DNA of 64,000 bases from Apus apus (lineage: Eukaryota > Chordata > Aves > Apodiformes > Apodidae), in contig NC_067283.1 in the NCBI RefSeq assembly GCF_020740795.1, forward strand, positions 5,793,659 to 5,857,658, read 5' to 3'. Shown here one piece after another: positions 46,235 to 59,909 of this stretch. The position numbers and the translations under genes are program-made. Under the pieces are notes generated by a model. That model was given only the letters and a program-made list of their open reading frames with translations, searched no databases and was not told where the DNA came from. Positions within the stretch are counted from its first letter, which is position 1; each line of letters opens with the position of its first letter.

Positions 46235-49200
46235 GCTGTTGATTCTAGACTCCTGGGAGCAGAGCAAGTGGCTGAATGTGAGTTTATGATCTGAAAATAC
46301 TGAAAGATTCTGGGCTGTGGTTTTCTTTTATTAATTAGCTAAAGTGATGTTCAGAACCTGAAACCAAGGCTTTTAGACACATCTCTGGTGCCTAATTCTG
46401 CTCACTGTCTCATAACAGGGTGGATCAAGAGACTGTTTATTGAAGTCAGTGATGCAGCATCAACCTAAAAGCAACATAAGGGAGATGGAGGATTTGTTTA
46501 TGAGCATAAATGTCCCCTGGACAGTTTAACACTAACAGTGAAAATTACTGAATAGCTGCAAAGCACCGAGCTTAAATGTAGCTGAAATAAGTTTTCTGGA
46601 ACATTTCCAAAACTATTTTAAGGGCCTGATCCAGAGCCTGGTGAAGCCAAAGGTAACGTTTGTTTTGACTTCATTGGATCTGACATTACACTTTTAAACA
46701 TCATTCCCTCCCTGGAATTTTCTAAGGCTGTCTTTTAGGTGTTTTTTTAATTCACTATTATGGCAAATGTCATGTCTTTTGTATCCTTTTAGCGCTTGGA
46801 TTGGTTAAATATAAGAAGGAAATAGCATAACTACTTTGTTGCACAGGAAATTCTAACTTTCCATCTATTTAGTCATTCATTGTGCAAACCACAGAAAATA
46901 ATCTTTTGTTGCTCTGTTTCTCAGTTGGTTGCTCTCATGATGCATCTCTCCTATTCTGTAGCTTTTGAATCCACTGGACAATTTAATTCAGAGGTTCAGG
47001 ATTAAAAGTTGTTTGGTTGTTTTTGCAAGTGCTGTCAAAGGATGTTCCTCGATAGTCAGCAGAGACACTCAAAGGAGTGTCCTGTGAAAGACAGTGGCTG
47101 CAGTTTGACTGAGCCACGTGCTACACAGCAATGAATCCACCAGAGATCCATAGGGAAGCAGATTACTTGGTAATGTGGATTGTTCATGGATTTTTTTATT
47201 GTGTTATACCATATTGTATAGTATTTCATGTGTGGTGTCCTATTGCCAGGCCAGTGACTGCTTAACCTACATCATCCAGGTTGATGAGATCAGGCAGTGC
47301 CAGGCGTAGGCTGGGACTGGGCAGTTTTAAAGGGAACTTGGAAGCAAATCCATGACATTTCAGCCCCTTTTGAAGTCACATCTGAAAAGGCTCCATCATA
47401 CAGATTTAGTGCCTGATTCAGACCTGTTGGCTTCAGGAGGCTGTGGATAAGTCTGCATGTGCTGTCTGCTGAGGAGTGGGTGTCAGGAGCCAGGGACCAA
47501 AGTTGGTCCCAGCCTGTGGTCCTGTTGAAAGACTGGAGGAGGTGGAAGAGGGACAAAGATGATGTCCTGGAGGACAGTGGGTCTCCATCTCTAGTCCTGC
47601 TCCATGCACGATTATAGCTGAATCTCTGTGGGTGGGGGGAGTGTTTGATTGTATTGACAATGCTGTCTGCTTATATGCATCAGATATGGATTAATAACCA
47701 TATATACGCTTATAAAAATACATTTTTAAAGTGTGTGCATATATATATATAAATCAGGAATGGAGCAGAGTTATTGAAAATGTAATTTCCAGCTCAGCCA
47801 GTTGCATACTCCCCATTTTGCTGGGAACTGGCATATCTGTGACGTCAGATAGGACAAGAGTGCCCAGCTCTTGCAAGCATCTGGTGCAAACCAGGGTGAA
47901 AGGCAGCAGGGGTACACTGAGGGCACCTGCAACCCTTGTGCACCCTTGCAGTGAGGTTGTGGCTGTTTCTCCCCCCTCCCTTGCCTTGACCATCGCTGTG
48001 AGTGGTACGAGGAAGGGAAAATGGAGGGTGTCCCTGACCCCAGTAATCCCCAGCTGCCACCAAGCCTCCCGGGAGGCACCCGCAGCCAGCACAGATTAAC
48101 ACAGCCCACAGCAGGGACTGGCCCATGGCCAGCATGGCCCTGGGATCAAAGGAGCATGGAGGTGGCTGAGAGCCACCCTGAGGCCCCTCCTCCTTGCCCC
48201 GCTCTGCAGCAGCTTTTCCATTCCCTGACAAATCAAACCCACCCTCTGCAGTTGGTTGCAGATCAAAACAGTGGTTTTTTTTTCCCCCTATATACTGCAT
48301 GGGGTTGTTTATGGCCAGATGTGCTTTCTGAGCTAATAATTGGCACGTAGTCATCTTAAGCATCTTGCTAGAGGAGCAACATGCATGCGTGCTGCCTGCC
48401 TTTTTTCTCAGTGAGCTGAAAAAGGGTCTTCTGACCCCAAAGTATGTTATGAGGCTGTGAACCATCATGAGGTTGTCATGGGCAGATCCAGTGTAGAGGC
48501 ACGTAATGAGCTGTACCCCATTCTCTGCAGCGTCCTTGCTGGCCAAGCTGCCTCTAGGAGGAAAGGAGCAGGAGGGAAATGCATGCATCATTCTTTTGGA
48601 GTTGAAAAGGTCACAAGGAGCCAGGGAAAGCATATGCAGGTGCTCTAAAAATGGTATATATTAATGGCAAGCTAGTGCCCTTGATTGGGTTGGCTGTGGT
48701 GGTCTAGCTAAGAAGCTTTATCCCTGTTAGAGATGTTATTTTGAAGGGCGGGTCTGCTAGGACCAGGAGGAAGGTATTTTAAAGTATAATTTGGGGTGAA
48801 CAGCAACATTGTTCCCATCAGCTTCAGCAGCCCTCATGCCTGAAAATGCAGACTATTTCCCTGTGCATGGGTGAGCCCTTTTGTGGAGGTCCCTCACCCC
48901 ATGCCTTCCCCTTGAGCACCTTCATTTTCAGTTTCATCCCTGGGCCAACAGCAGTTTTGTAAAGCAGGTAGTGCTGCTGGCCAATGCTGCATGGCCATAC
49001 AACCACCAACAACCTGCTCCACCAGCCCTGTGGGTGCTAAGTCTATTTTCCAAGGTGGGGATTGTGCCAGCTGTACTGTTTTTACAGGGAAATGGTGCCA
49101 GGGGTTGGCCAAGGATTAACTATGCCTTAACTTTTGTGTGTCTGGCAAGTTCTCCCTCCCCAGTATTAACCCAAAGTCCCCCTCAGGCAGGGAACAATCT

Positions 49201-52200
49201 GAGCAGTGACATGTGGAGGAATGCTCTTGCAAGGGCATCTTCTTCTCTCACTTCAGTGGACCAGGATCTCACCTGGAATGCAGAGCACCACCACTTCATG
49301 CTCCTTTTAAATTGTAGCAGCTGAACACACACAGTGGTTTGCAGGAGCCCGTGGCCCCAAGCAAGGCTCAAAAAGCAGCAGCTCACACATTTATGTCTGT
49401 GAGAGGTAAAATATGTTGGATTGTTCTTCCTAGTGCCAGTTTGAAACCTAGTTTTATAGTCATAACTTATCTTTGTATATGTTTGAATGGTTTCCTGGTA
49501 CATGATTTCTTTCAGGGGGTTCCTATAATGTTAATGAATGTGAAAGTTGTGATTAGCATGGGAGATTATTGCTTATAGCAACTACACAGTGCATTAGGCT
49601 ACCCATCAGTCTTGCTGTTAGAGCACTCTGCAGAACTCAGTAAGTGACATTATGTGCACAGTTGCCTTTATGAGCTTGGGAAACTTTGCAAAGCATCTTG
49701 TAATTTAGGCAATAGCTTTGCTAAAAAGCAAGTGAGCTCCATTGATTGCAGTTCTTCTCTTTGGTTACTTGAACTGCAAGCTAAAAATAAATAAATAAAT
49801 AGATAAAGCAGAACTGAGATCAATCTCTAATTGATTTTGACTTGTATCCAGTGAAAAGCAGAACCAATGTTTTCCGAAATGTTACTGGTGTTTGGGAGCT
49901 TTGTAGAGCTGCATATGAGAGAAAGCATCAATAGCAGAGTGTAAGATCTCTTAATTTGGGCTTCATACAGAGTTTTAGGCACTTAAATGTCAGACTAAAG
50001 TTCAAGTGTTCATCAAAGTCCTACGAGGAGCTTCAATGTCAATGAAATTCCTATTAAAAATGGTCCTGTGAGGCTTTGCTGCCTGTAAGTGCTGGTTCCT
50101 TGGACCAGAAATTGCACGAACAGTTGAGGCAAAGGCCTCCACAGGATAAGGGGATGGCCAGAGAGTTTCCGAGCAGGGAACAACGGGGGAGCTGCCAAGA
50201 GACCCAAGCTCAGCTGCTTTCCTTTGGCTGTGGGTCTGCTGGGGATGGCCAGCATCCCGGAGGGCAGGGATGGGCTGTGTGGCTCCACTCTGTCCCCACA
50301 ACCTCCAACAGGGCCAGAGGGTCTCGGGTTGCAGCTCCCATGCTAAAGGGGATGGAAATGGCTCTGTCCCAGAAGCAGGAGGTCAGGCAGGGACCCCCGG
50401 CATGATGTTCAGCCATAACACCCCATCCTTCTCCTCCATCTCCAGAAATACTGCCCAGCTCCCTCTGCTGCTTTTCTGGATGTTTTCCCCTGGGCCGCCA
50501 GCCCTCTGCCTTTGTGGGGGGATGGAGGGAGGGGAGAGCCAAAACAGAGGGCAGACTATTTTTAGGCTGACTATCTCCCACTCCTGGAAGGCTGGGTGCC
50601 AATTAGGTGGTGTCGTGGGGTGACACTCGCCTGCCTGTAGAGCAGCCCTGACGGCAGCTGGAGCAGAAAAGGAGCAGATCTGAGCCATCTTTCCCCAGTG
50701 AGGGAACCTGAGCCTGTCTAGATTTGCAGGAATGTTTACTTCTTACCAATGCATCTGTTTATTTTTAACTGGAGAGCTTTCTTATCCCTCCCATCACGTT
50801 TTATAACAGAGCTCCAGACACACTGTGTTGTATGGGATTTTGGCTCGTGGCTTTGAAATTCAGACTCGCCCCCATAATTTAGAGATTATAAAACCATAAC
50901 ATAAAACTGTGATCATCTACTGTCTGCAGAATAGCAGAGGGCTCCCCATAGTTAGCATTGTTTGAGGTTCAGCCTGTACTGTCTAGAAAACAGGAATTGA
51001 GAGGGATGGATTTTCCATCCTTCAGTCTTTGGTAAATGATCAGTCTTTGGTAAACCGTGGTTAAATTATTTTCTTAAACCCATTGCACCTAATTTATATT
51101 TATTTTGTTACAGTTCCTGGGTACTGGATTTCTTAAATCTTAGTCTGACAGACTGCAAAATACTCTGTAATATGTGGAGGGGGAGGAGTAGTATTGTTGT
51201 AGCTGTGTTTCTCCAAGGTACAGTGGTTAATTCATCCATTTTTCTTTTTCTTTGGTATGATTGAGCTCTCTGCTGCATTTACTATGGGCCTGTTTTCCAG
51301 CCCATAATTGTCCTCAGTGATACTTCCCTAAACCTTTCTAATTTATCACCATAACCCTTGTGTTTTGGACATCAGAACTGAAATGCTCTACAGGGGTAAT
51401 GTTCCCTTCAAATTATATTACTGTCCTCTGAGCCCTGATTAGCTAAGCCCTGCATCAGCTATTCTGCTCTTCTGCCCAGAAAGCAGAGAGGCTGACAGCC
51501 ACTCAGATTTTTCTGTTGATCTGTATAAAACTACAACTGTGGTTTTCTTCTGGTGCTTTTCAGCAGTGTCCCAATATCTAGGAAAGGAACACTGATTTTC
51601 AGAGTGCATCCTGGGCAGGACCTGTTGATTAAAACAGTCAAGCTGAAGAAGCTGGTGTATGTTATACTTCTTTACTGCTCTTGAACTGGAAGGAATGTCA
51701 TTCTTAGTATATATTTCTCCATCACATGGATTTTTTCCCAAATACTGAACAGATACATATATGGGATGTTTCTGCCATTTCATTGGTGTTGCACCTGCCA
51801 GTACTTACAGGACACATTGTTCCTTCTCTATTTGAACAGTTCCTTCTTGTCCTTAAAAAGGCCAGCAAAGTCTCTATCTACAGTTTTCTCACTGTGTCTT
51901 TTTGCTCTATCACTGCCACCTGAGTTACATGTATTATTCTTTACTTCCTTTTAGCCTTATTTTTAAAAGCATTTTACCTTACAGAGCTCGAGCAGCATTT
52001 CTTTGCATTGTGCAAGCGATTTTGGTTGATATAGGACAGGATGTAGAAACTTTTGAAGGATGATGCAGCAGGTATTTGGAGAGAGCTGGGAAACTAGGAA
52101 AGGGAAAAGTCCTCAACATTGTTAAGATTGAAGTATTTTCACTCTAGAAAGCCTCAGCAAACCAGATCTGCTTCACATCACCAAACCTTTGTGCATCCCT

Positions 52201-55200
52201 ATTAATAAAGGACAGATTGTTGGAGGCTACAAACTTCCCAACCACTAATACAGAGCAGTGGGAAACATGGTCCCACATCATGGTGGCAACTGCAAATATG
52301 CTTTTTTTCCTTCCCGTTATACGTGGCTGCAATATCATGTCACCTTCTGTCCCAAGCGGGGCATCCTGCTGCACCTTCCTCTGTTTCTGCTAACATCCTA
52401 CTCTTACCTGGGACTTAGGAAAATGACACCAGGGTCAAAACCAGAGTCCTCATCCTACAGCCACTGTTTTTCTGCAGCTGAGCTGTAAATGGCTCCTCTC
52501 TGACTTAATCCTGAGCTGCAGAATGCAACAAAACAGCATCATTGAGACAGTCAGTGGCCTCAGCATGCTCTTGCTTGGCTGAAACATCCAGGACATCAGG
52601 AGATGCTCTCTGCTCTATGGGAAAGCCCAGGCTGAGAGAGGGGACTGGGTCAGTGAGCCAAATATCAAGGGTTATGAGGAGGAAGGATAACTTCCTAAAT
52701 CATGATTGAATCCCCACAAGCCAGTGAGATTTTCTTCCATGTACTAAAAGTATCAGAATTCAGTCTTTCCAAGTCACTTGATTCTGGCATCCCTCACTGA
52801 GAGACACAAGGCTTCCTAGCTGGGACTAAACATGACCTCTGGGCTGATGCATATTTATTTATTATTATTTTCTATTTCATGCTGCTGATTGTCCTAGATA
52901 CAGGAAAGGAAAATGACTTTAAAATGAGATGATTTCTTGTAAGCCTGCAGCAAGAGTGTACCTGGAATGCAAACTTTAATCAGTTACTTGCTGGAAAAGT
53001 GTAACACAAGTATGTTCTCTGCTGGGTTTCCTTTCATCCTAGTATCAGCTGTACCATGGCATCCCTTGGAAAAAACATGGATTCTGTGTAAATAATGTAG
53101 ACTTTTCTTAAGAACCTTGTGGCAGGGTCCATCTACCTTTCTTAGGGGCCCTTAGAGTAATAACAAATATTGTTAATAGCAATAAACTTGGTTTGGTGGG
53201 AAAGCTGTGCTTCCTTGGCTTTTCTGGGTTTTAGTGTTGAGAATTTCTAACTCATACTCTTGGATCCAAGTGTCTGCTTCTTCAGTTCAGAAGCAGTCAG
53301 GTCCCCATATTCTTGGTCAAAGGAGTGCCCTTAGCCCCAGGCAGGCATCCCTCCATCCTGTGCCTCAAAGGCTCTTGTCCCATGCACCTTGCAGGTGGTC
53401 ACACACCAAGTGGGAGGAAGCTCTGCTGCAAGAGCAGCATTATCTCCCTGGGGCTGATTGCACGAGCTGGTGATGGTCCATATCATCCCTTTTGGGGGTA
53501 CAGATCATCTCTCACCATCCCACTGAGCCCAAGGGGCAGTCCATGCCCCAAGAGCTTTTGCTATGCACCTAAAAAAAAAAAATCACTACTGCTCATGTAA
53601 GTGGTTGCAGTAAGGAGGCTACCCCAAGGAGGCTATTTTTTTTTTCAGGGCACAACCAGAGAGGCTACTTAGCATAGTTTTACATGCTGCTAATGTGGTT
53701 TTATTGCTTCTATGGCCTGACCTACTATCATTGTGTGCTGCTGTATTATGTGCTATGAATGCTTTTACTCATTTGGAGCTGGTCCAGGGATCTCTAATGG
53801 GGCTCTGCACTGAATGACCTAGGTGTGCTTAGCATGACACCATCCCCTGCACTGGGAAAGCTGGTTTATCACACTGCTGTGAGCTGGGAGGATTGGGGAA
53901 TTAGGCCAGAAGCCCGCCCTACCTTATGCTGTAGTGTAGATCCTGCAGAGTACTGGGGGATGCTAGGGAGGTGTGGTGGGAGGGATGCCTCTGTGGTCCC
54001 CATCACTGCATGAGGCCACAGGTTTCCTTTTGCTACACTCAATGTGTGTGTGCAGAGTGCTTCAGTGTAAGCCCTGGTGTGCAGGGGATTCAGCGAGTTG
54101 TTAGTCATCCCCCCTGCTGCTAATGGGAAACCTGACAGCATCCAAATTAGAAATGGACAAAAGGTGTTTTCTGGAACTCACCTTCCCCCACACTGCTGAG
54201 CCCAGGAGTCTTGCAGCCACGGCTGCTCTACTCCATCCTATCTTCTTCCTCCAATGGGTTGAGCCTCCAGAGCAGAGGGGAAGGATGAGGGAGAGGAAGG
54301 TGGAGGAAAATGCAGAGAGTGCTGTTGAGGGAAAGAGCTCTCATTTATCCTGACCCATCACCAGGACCACCTCATCTTATAATTATTCCAAAATAGCAGG
54401 TCTTAACATTATCTGTAGCCCTTTAAGCACTTACCTTAAGCATTTTAGTAGTAGTCTAAACTATGTTTTGTCTGTTTTGGTGTTGCTAGTTTGGACCTTC
54501 CTTCCTATGCTACAGCCTCAAATTGCTAAACTTAGTGTGCTGTTCATTGTGCTTCTCATGGTTTCTTGACAGTTAACAGCACTTTGCATTTGGAGTTCTC
54601 AACTTTTTATTTTTTTTTTACTTCTTGGCCCCACTTAAAATGCTGATCCAGGCAATAACATCTTTGTTGTGAGATCAGTTTCTTTCTGAGATGCTTAAAT
54701 ACAGATTGAGAAAACCTTATTTTGGTAAAGGATTACTTTTATGCTTGAATAGCCCATAGAGACTTTGTGTTTTGAAAATCTGAAGAGCTCTTCTTTGTTA
54801 CCAAAGTAGCAATTTCATATTGCAATATTGTGTTATGGAGGTAAAAGCTTTGGATGACAATGTGATTTTATTGTTGGGTACTGCGAGCTTAACTACATAT
54901 GTAATTCAAGGGAGGTATTGATATGTGTTACTTACCATTATTTTTTAAAGTTATTTTGTAAGTGCAGGGCTTTCTTTATCCAAACACTATTCCTGGCTTT
55001 TTCTGTTCATGGCACTTCACTTGTTTCTCTGGGTGTGGAGAACAAGTGAAGTCACACGACAGACCAAGCATGGAGCTGGAGTAAGGGTCAGACAGAGCTT
55101 CTCAAGGGCTAATCCCGTTGTGTTGGGAACCTCTGCCATTACTGTGGATCTCTGCTGGAGGCCTGCCTAGTTTTTTCTCTGCATGGAGTTTGCCATGCAT

Positions 55201-55849
55201 GTAGAGACCCTGCTGTAGGAATAACAGCATTCAGAGTATGTTGGCATGAGTGGTTCTAACCCTGATCCTAGCTCTATATAGACTCCGAAAAACCAGACTC
55301 AACAAAACTGCTGCAAATGTGTTGCAGAGCTCTGCCCTAAGCACACAACATCTGTAGAATATCTAAAAAGTAGTCAAAAAGGAAAAAGTTAAGAGTAAAA
55401 ACAGAAGAAAGTGTGCTGCTGGTTCAGCAGAAAAGGCAATGGGACCTGCTAGTAGCAAGAACAACTTCATCATCTGATGCATGGACTTCTTCCAGCTTGT
55501 CACAACAAATAGTGCACACCCAAGGCTATTTGTTACATTAGCAATAAACCAGTGAGCACAGGGAGCCACAGCTCATGTTGACACATAAGCTGGGCACCAG
55601 TTACAGGCTGTGCAGACATACAACTGTTTAGGAAGGAGGAGAAGTGGTGAAGATATTAAATGGCACCAGGCTCACACTTTGTTTTCCACCTCCTCTGAAC
55701 TGGGTGTTGATCAAGCCTGGGTGCTAAGTCAGGTCTCAAGTGGTAGTATGATCTACTATTTTGCGGGGAGTAGTTAAAAGACACCTGTCACCCTACAGCT
55801 AAGATTCACTTTGCTGTGGTTAAGATAAGACCAATCTTTTTTCTTGGAG

Positions 55850-55955
55850 GAACAGAGTTTAGTGGTGGACTTGGTAGTGCTGGGTTAATGGTTAGACTTG
55901 TTGGTCTTAAATGTTCTTTTCAAGCAAAATGCTTCTATGATTCTATGATTGGCAC
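55850..55955 (+). mobile_element. CR1 LINE 3'-tail fragment
   Basis: Has 'tggtagtgctgggttaatgg', 'ttagacttgttggtcttaaa' and the tail 'tctatgattctatgattg'. Short 5'-truncated insertion with a well-preserved 8-bp tail repeat. Confidence 0.8.
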
Positions 55956-56955
55956 GGCATGACAGCAGCTGTCTTCAGATCCTAAACAGCATTAGAGAGA
56001 TGAGTCTAAGTAAAAATCTGTATTAGCTTTGCCTGAATAGATGGACGTTATTTATCTTACTCTGAACTCAAGCAGGATGAAGGCAACAAGCTTTTCCCAA
56101 AATGGCTGGATTTCAGAGGTTGGATCTGTCCCGCAGACACAGTTTAGCTCCATCACAGGAGAGCTGCATTGGAGCAGCAGTACAGCTGGGGCTCAGATCT
56201 TCCCTTGAGTTTGTTGCTAAGGTCTTTCACAGTGGGAGCAAATTGCATGTGAGGTGTGCCCGTATTGCACGTGTAATGCACACAAGTGATCTGGTTTGTT
56301 CAGATGGCAGAAGGCCTCGGATTTCAGTTCACTAGATTTTTGACAAATTGCCTTGAAAGGTAGACCCAAGTTGTCTGTGTTGCAATAATGCAACCTTGAA
56401 ATGACAGAGACCTGAACAAATGTGGTGAGAACTCCATTTTATAAAGATATGTGCAATCTCCTGGATAACTAAAATGAAAAAAATGCACTTCTCTAGAACA
56501 CAGCCAGAAATAGTCCTCTAGCTTGCAAATGACCCAGAGGGCATGTGCCAGAAAGGTTAAGATGAGGAAGAAGAAAGCCCACATTACTCTTGTTAAAAAC
56601 ACTTGAAGGTAGTTCTCTGCTGGACATCCCTCTGAGTTGTCTTATTTGATGTAAGATCACCTGGCTTTCACCCAGGTTCCTGTCTGCTCCAGTAGCTGGG
56701 TGATCAGAGAGCTAAGTGAGCTGCACCTTTTGGAAAAGGATTACAAGAGAGTGTAATTGGTTTTCATGATGGGATTATGTAACCAAGGTGTGTATGACTT
56801 TGCAATCCAGATTTTTCTCAGTGTCTAGACCCGAACAGAGCCGTTCACAACCTAAAGTAATACAGAGATGAGAAATTAAAATATTTACAGGGTACCAGGT
56901 ATGCTAGCAAACAATGGCATAGAGCTATCAACAAGGGGAAAAAATTCTTGGCCAA

Positions 56956-57140
56956 GAGTTAGCAGGGCTCATTCACAGAGCTTTAAAATAGACTTGATGG
57001 GGGTAGGGGACAAAACTCCTGGATGGTTTGATTTCCAGGCCTGCTGGCATTGGATGGGAAAACCCTGTCCCACAGGGGACAAAGGGTCCTAGGGCAGGAG
57101 TTAGCAGGGCTCATTCACAGAGCTTTAAACTAGATCTGAA
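56956..57140 (+). repeat. Duplicated motif inside the CR1 5' part
   Basis: The string 'gttagcagggctcattcaca' followed by gagctttaaa occurs near 56957 and again near 57100, each followed by a G-rich run. It may be a direct duplication within this copy or a feature of the subfamily. Confidence 0.7.
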
Positions 57141-57451
57141 GTGGGAGGGGATTATAGCTGAGTTTGAACTAGTGGGGCATTGTTCTAGTATTAATGAAGA
57201 CCAGAAGGCCTCCTGCCTCCCAAGGGTGCCACCAGCCCTTTATGTGAGAAAGCAACTAGAATGTAATGAGCTCTGTCCAAGGGCCAATAAGGAGCAAGTG
57301 GAAAATCTGTGGGTATGAGTTAAGGGGCAGGCTGGCATGGGTGATACAGCTGTGGGGGTCTGTTACAGACCTCCTGATCAGGACGAGGGGATTAATGATG
57401 CTTTCTACAGGCAGCTGAAAGCAGCCTCACAACTACAGGCCTCTAGTCTTC

Positions 57452-57949
57452 ATGGGGGATTTTAACTACCCAGATATTTGCTGGGAGGCCAACACAGCCA
57501 GCCATTCACAGTCTAGGAGGTTCCTCCAATACATTGATGATAACTTCTTGATACAAATGGTGGACAAACCAACTAGGAGGGGAGTGCTGCTGGATCTTGT
57601 GCTCACCAACAAGGAGGGTCTGGTTGAAGCAATTATCATCAATGGCATCCTTGGCTGCAGTGATCACGAGATGATGGAGTTCAGGATCCTGTGTGGGAGG
57701 AACAGAATACTCAGGAGGACCAGAACCCTGGACTTCCGCAGAGCCAACTTTGGCCTCTTCAATCAATTTTTAAGAGAAGTCCCATGGGACAGGGTACTAG
57801 ATGGTAAAGGGGCTCAAGATAGTTGGTCAGCATTCAAGGACCATGTCTTGCAAGCTCAGGATCAGAGCATCCCAATGGGTAGGAAATCAAGTAAGGGAGC
57901 CAGGAGACCCACATGTTTAAACAAGGAAATGCTGGGCAAACTCAAGTGA
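57452..57949 (+). pseudogene. CR1 ORF2 endonuclease fragment
   Basis: An open 165-codon stretch with MGDFNYPDICWEANTA, DLVLTNKEGL and GCSDHEMMEF: the GDFN and SDH motifs of an apurinic-type (EEP family) endonuclease that nicks target DNA in LINE transposition. The N-terminal half, with the first catalytic residues, is missing from the frame. It ends KEMLGKLK before a frameshift. Part of the CR1 copy, not a host gene. Confidence 0.9.
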
Positions 57950-58052
57950 AAAGAGAATCTATGGATCATGGAAGGAGGGGCTGGCCACTTGGGAGGAATA
58001 TAGGACTGTTGTCAGAGGATGTAGGGAGGCAATTAAGAAAGCTAAGGCCTCC

Positions 58053-58894
58053 TTGGAACTAAGCCTTGCTAGTGAGGTCAAAGCCAATAGAAAGGGCTTC
58101 TTCAAAGACACTGCAGATGGAACTAACATTAGAGGTAGTACAGGCCCACTGCTGAATGAGGTGGGTGCCCTGGTGACAGAAATTAGAAAGAAGGCAGAGG
58201 TGCTGAATGCCTTCTTTGCCTCTGTCTTTACTACTGCAGACTCTCTCCAGGAGCCCCAGATCCCTAAAGCCCCAGAAGAAGTCAGGATGAAGGAGGAGTT
58301 TGCTTTGGTAGATGAGGATTGGGTTAGGGATCAGTTAAGGAGTCTAGACATCCATAAATCGATGGGTCCGGATGGAATACACCTGTGGTGCTGAGGGAAC
58401 TGGCGGAGGTCATTGCTAGGCTACTCTCCATCATCTTTGGCAAGTCGTGGGCAACAGGAGAGGTGCCTGAGGACTGGAGGATAGCAAATGTCACTCCAGT
58501 CTACAAGAAGGGCAAGAAGAAGGACCCAGGTAACTATAGACTGGTCAGCATCACCTCCATCCCTGGAAAGGTGATGGAACAACTTGTTCTTGGCACTATC
58601 TCTAGGCATATCAAGGATAAGGGGATCATTAAGAGCAGTCACCATGGTTTCACCAAGGGGAAGTCATGTTTGACTAACCTTATAGCCTTCTATGAGGAAA
58701 TTACTAGGTGGATAGATGATGGTAGAGTGGTAGATGTGGTCTATCTTGATTTCAGTAAAGCATTTGACACTGTCTCCCATAGCATCCTTGTAGATAAACT
58801 GAGGAAGTGTGGTCTTGATGATCAGGTAGTGAGGTGGATCATGAACTGGTTGAAAGGAAGAAGTCAGAGTTGTAGTCAATGGGACAGAATCTAG
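58053..58894 (+). pseudogene. CR1 ORF2 reverse transcriptase fragment, two frames
   Basis: Two overlapping open segments (58053-58394 and 58385-58894) together cover the reverse transcriptase palm start: AEVLNAFFASVFT, SMGPDGIH, then LLSIIFGKSWATGEVPEDWR, ANVTPVYKKGKKKDPGNYR, HHGFTKGKSCLTNL and VVYLDFSKAFDTVSH (first catalytic Asp in YLDFSKAFD). A frameshift separates them at about 58390. The FADDTKLGG box with the catalytic Asp pair follows at about 59001-59027 in another frame. The enzyme is therefore dead. Confidence 0.92.
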
Positions 58895-59105
58895 TTGGAG
58901 GTTTGTGACTAGTGGAGTCCCTCAGGGGTCGGTACTGGGTCTGATACTGTTCAATATTTTCATCAACAACCTGGATGAGGGAACAGAGTGTGCCCTCAGC
59001 AAGTTTGCTGATGACACTAAGCTGGGAGGAGTGGCTGACACACCAGAAGGCTGTGCTGCCATTCAGTGAGACCTAGACAGGCTGGAGAGTTGGGCAGGGA
59101 GAAAC

Positions 59106-59708
59106 TTGATGAAATTCAACAAGAGCAAGTGTAGAGTCTTGCATCTGGGGAAGAACAGACCCTTGTACCAGTACAGGTTGGGGGCTGACCTGCTGGAGAG
59201 CAGTGTAGGAGAAAGGGACCTGGGGGTCCTGGTGGACAGGAGGATGACCATGAGCCAGCAATGTGCCCTTGTGGCTAAGAAGGCCAATGGCCTCCTGGGG
59301 TGCATTAGAAAGGGTGTGGTTAGTAGGTCAAGAGAGGTTCTTAACCCCCTTTATTCTGCTTTGGTGAGGCCACATCTGGAATATTGTGTCCAGTTCTGGG
59401 CCCCTCAGTTCAAGAAGGACAGGGAACTGCTGGAAAGAGTCCAGCTCAGAGCCACAAAGGTGATTAAGGGAGTGGAACATCTCCCTGATGAGGAAAGGCT
59501 GAGGGAGCTGGGTCTCTTTAGCTCAGAAAAGAGGAAACTGAGGGGTGACCTCATCAATGTTTACAAATACATTAAGGGCGAGTGTCAGGAGGATGGAGCC
59601 AGGCTTTGTTCAGTGATGTCCAGTGACAGGACAAGGGGCAATGGGTGCAAACTGGAGCATAGGAGGTTCCACGTAAACATCAGAAAAACTTCTTTACTGC
59701 AAGAGTGA
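59106..59708 (+). pseudogene. CR1 ORF2 C-terminal fragment
   Basis: An open 200-codon stretch starting [16 protein letters not shown] (just after the FADD box) and including [18 protein letters not shown] and [18 protein letters not shown]. It is frameshifted near 59700, before the terminal LPRE-like segment. It aligns along its length with the intact ORF at 8338-9053. Confidence 0.92.
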
Positions 59709-59909
59709 CAGAGCCCTGGGACAGGCTGCCCAGAGAGGCTGTGGAGTCTCCTTCTTTGGAGAGTCTGTGGAGTCTCACTTCTCTGTCTCACCTGGACACG
59801 TTCCTGTGTGATGTGCTCTGGGTGATCCTGCTGTGGCAGGGGGGGTTGGACTGTGGATGATCTTTTGATGTCCCTTCCAACCCCTAAGATTCTGTGAATC
59901 TGTGAGGAA

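Larger units (their letters stand above)
39060..56900. other. Non-coding region, possible large first intron
   Basis: About 18 kb with no coding exon that I can recognise. A moderately GC-rich shoulder continues to about 39350. There is (TA)n then (TTG)n at 40715-40746, an (AAT)n microsatellite at 46154-46233, a short (AT) run near 47740, a possible regulatory block at 44100-45260, and a CR1 tail at 55850-55950. I looked for the conserved N-terminal exon of SCN5A (a FRRFTRESL-type motif) and did not see it. Confidence 0.6.
56930..59905 (+). mobile_element. Long CR1 LINE copy with broken ORF2
   Basis: About 3 kb covering the end of the 5' region, the C-terminal part of the endonuclease, the whole reverse transcriptase and the C-terminal domain, ending with the CR1 tail ('gggggttggactgtggatga', 'cccttccaacccctaagatt', 'ctgtgaatctgtgagg'). 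It shares roughly nine in ten bases by eye with the copy at 8.3-9.1 kb. Frameshifts around 57950-58050, 58390 and 58890 make it inactive. A repeated 30-base motif in its first part is described separately. Confidence 0.93.

Noticed and set aside
46034..46289. Poly-isoleucine and similar open frames
   Set aside because: Direct translation of the (AAT)n repeat in different frames.
47845..48633. 262-codon minus-strand open frame
   Set aside because: No family resemblance, no splice or promoter context, several overlapping frames open in the same GC-richer stretch.
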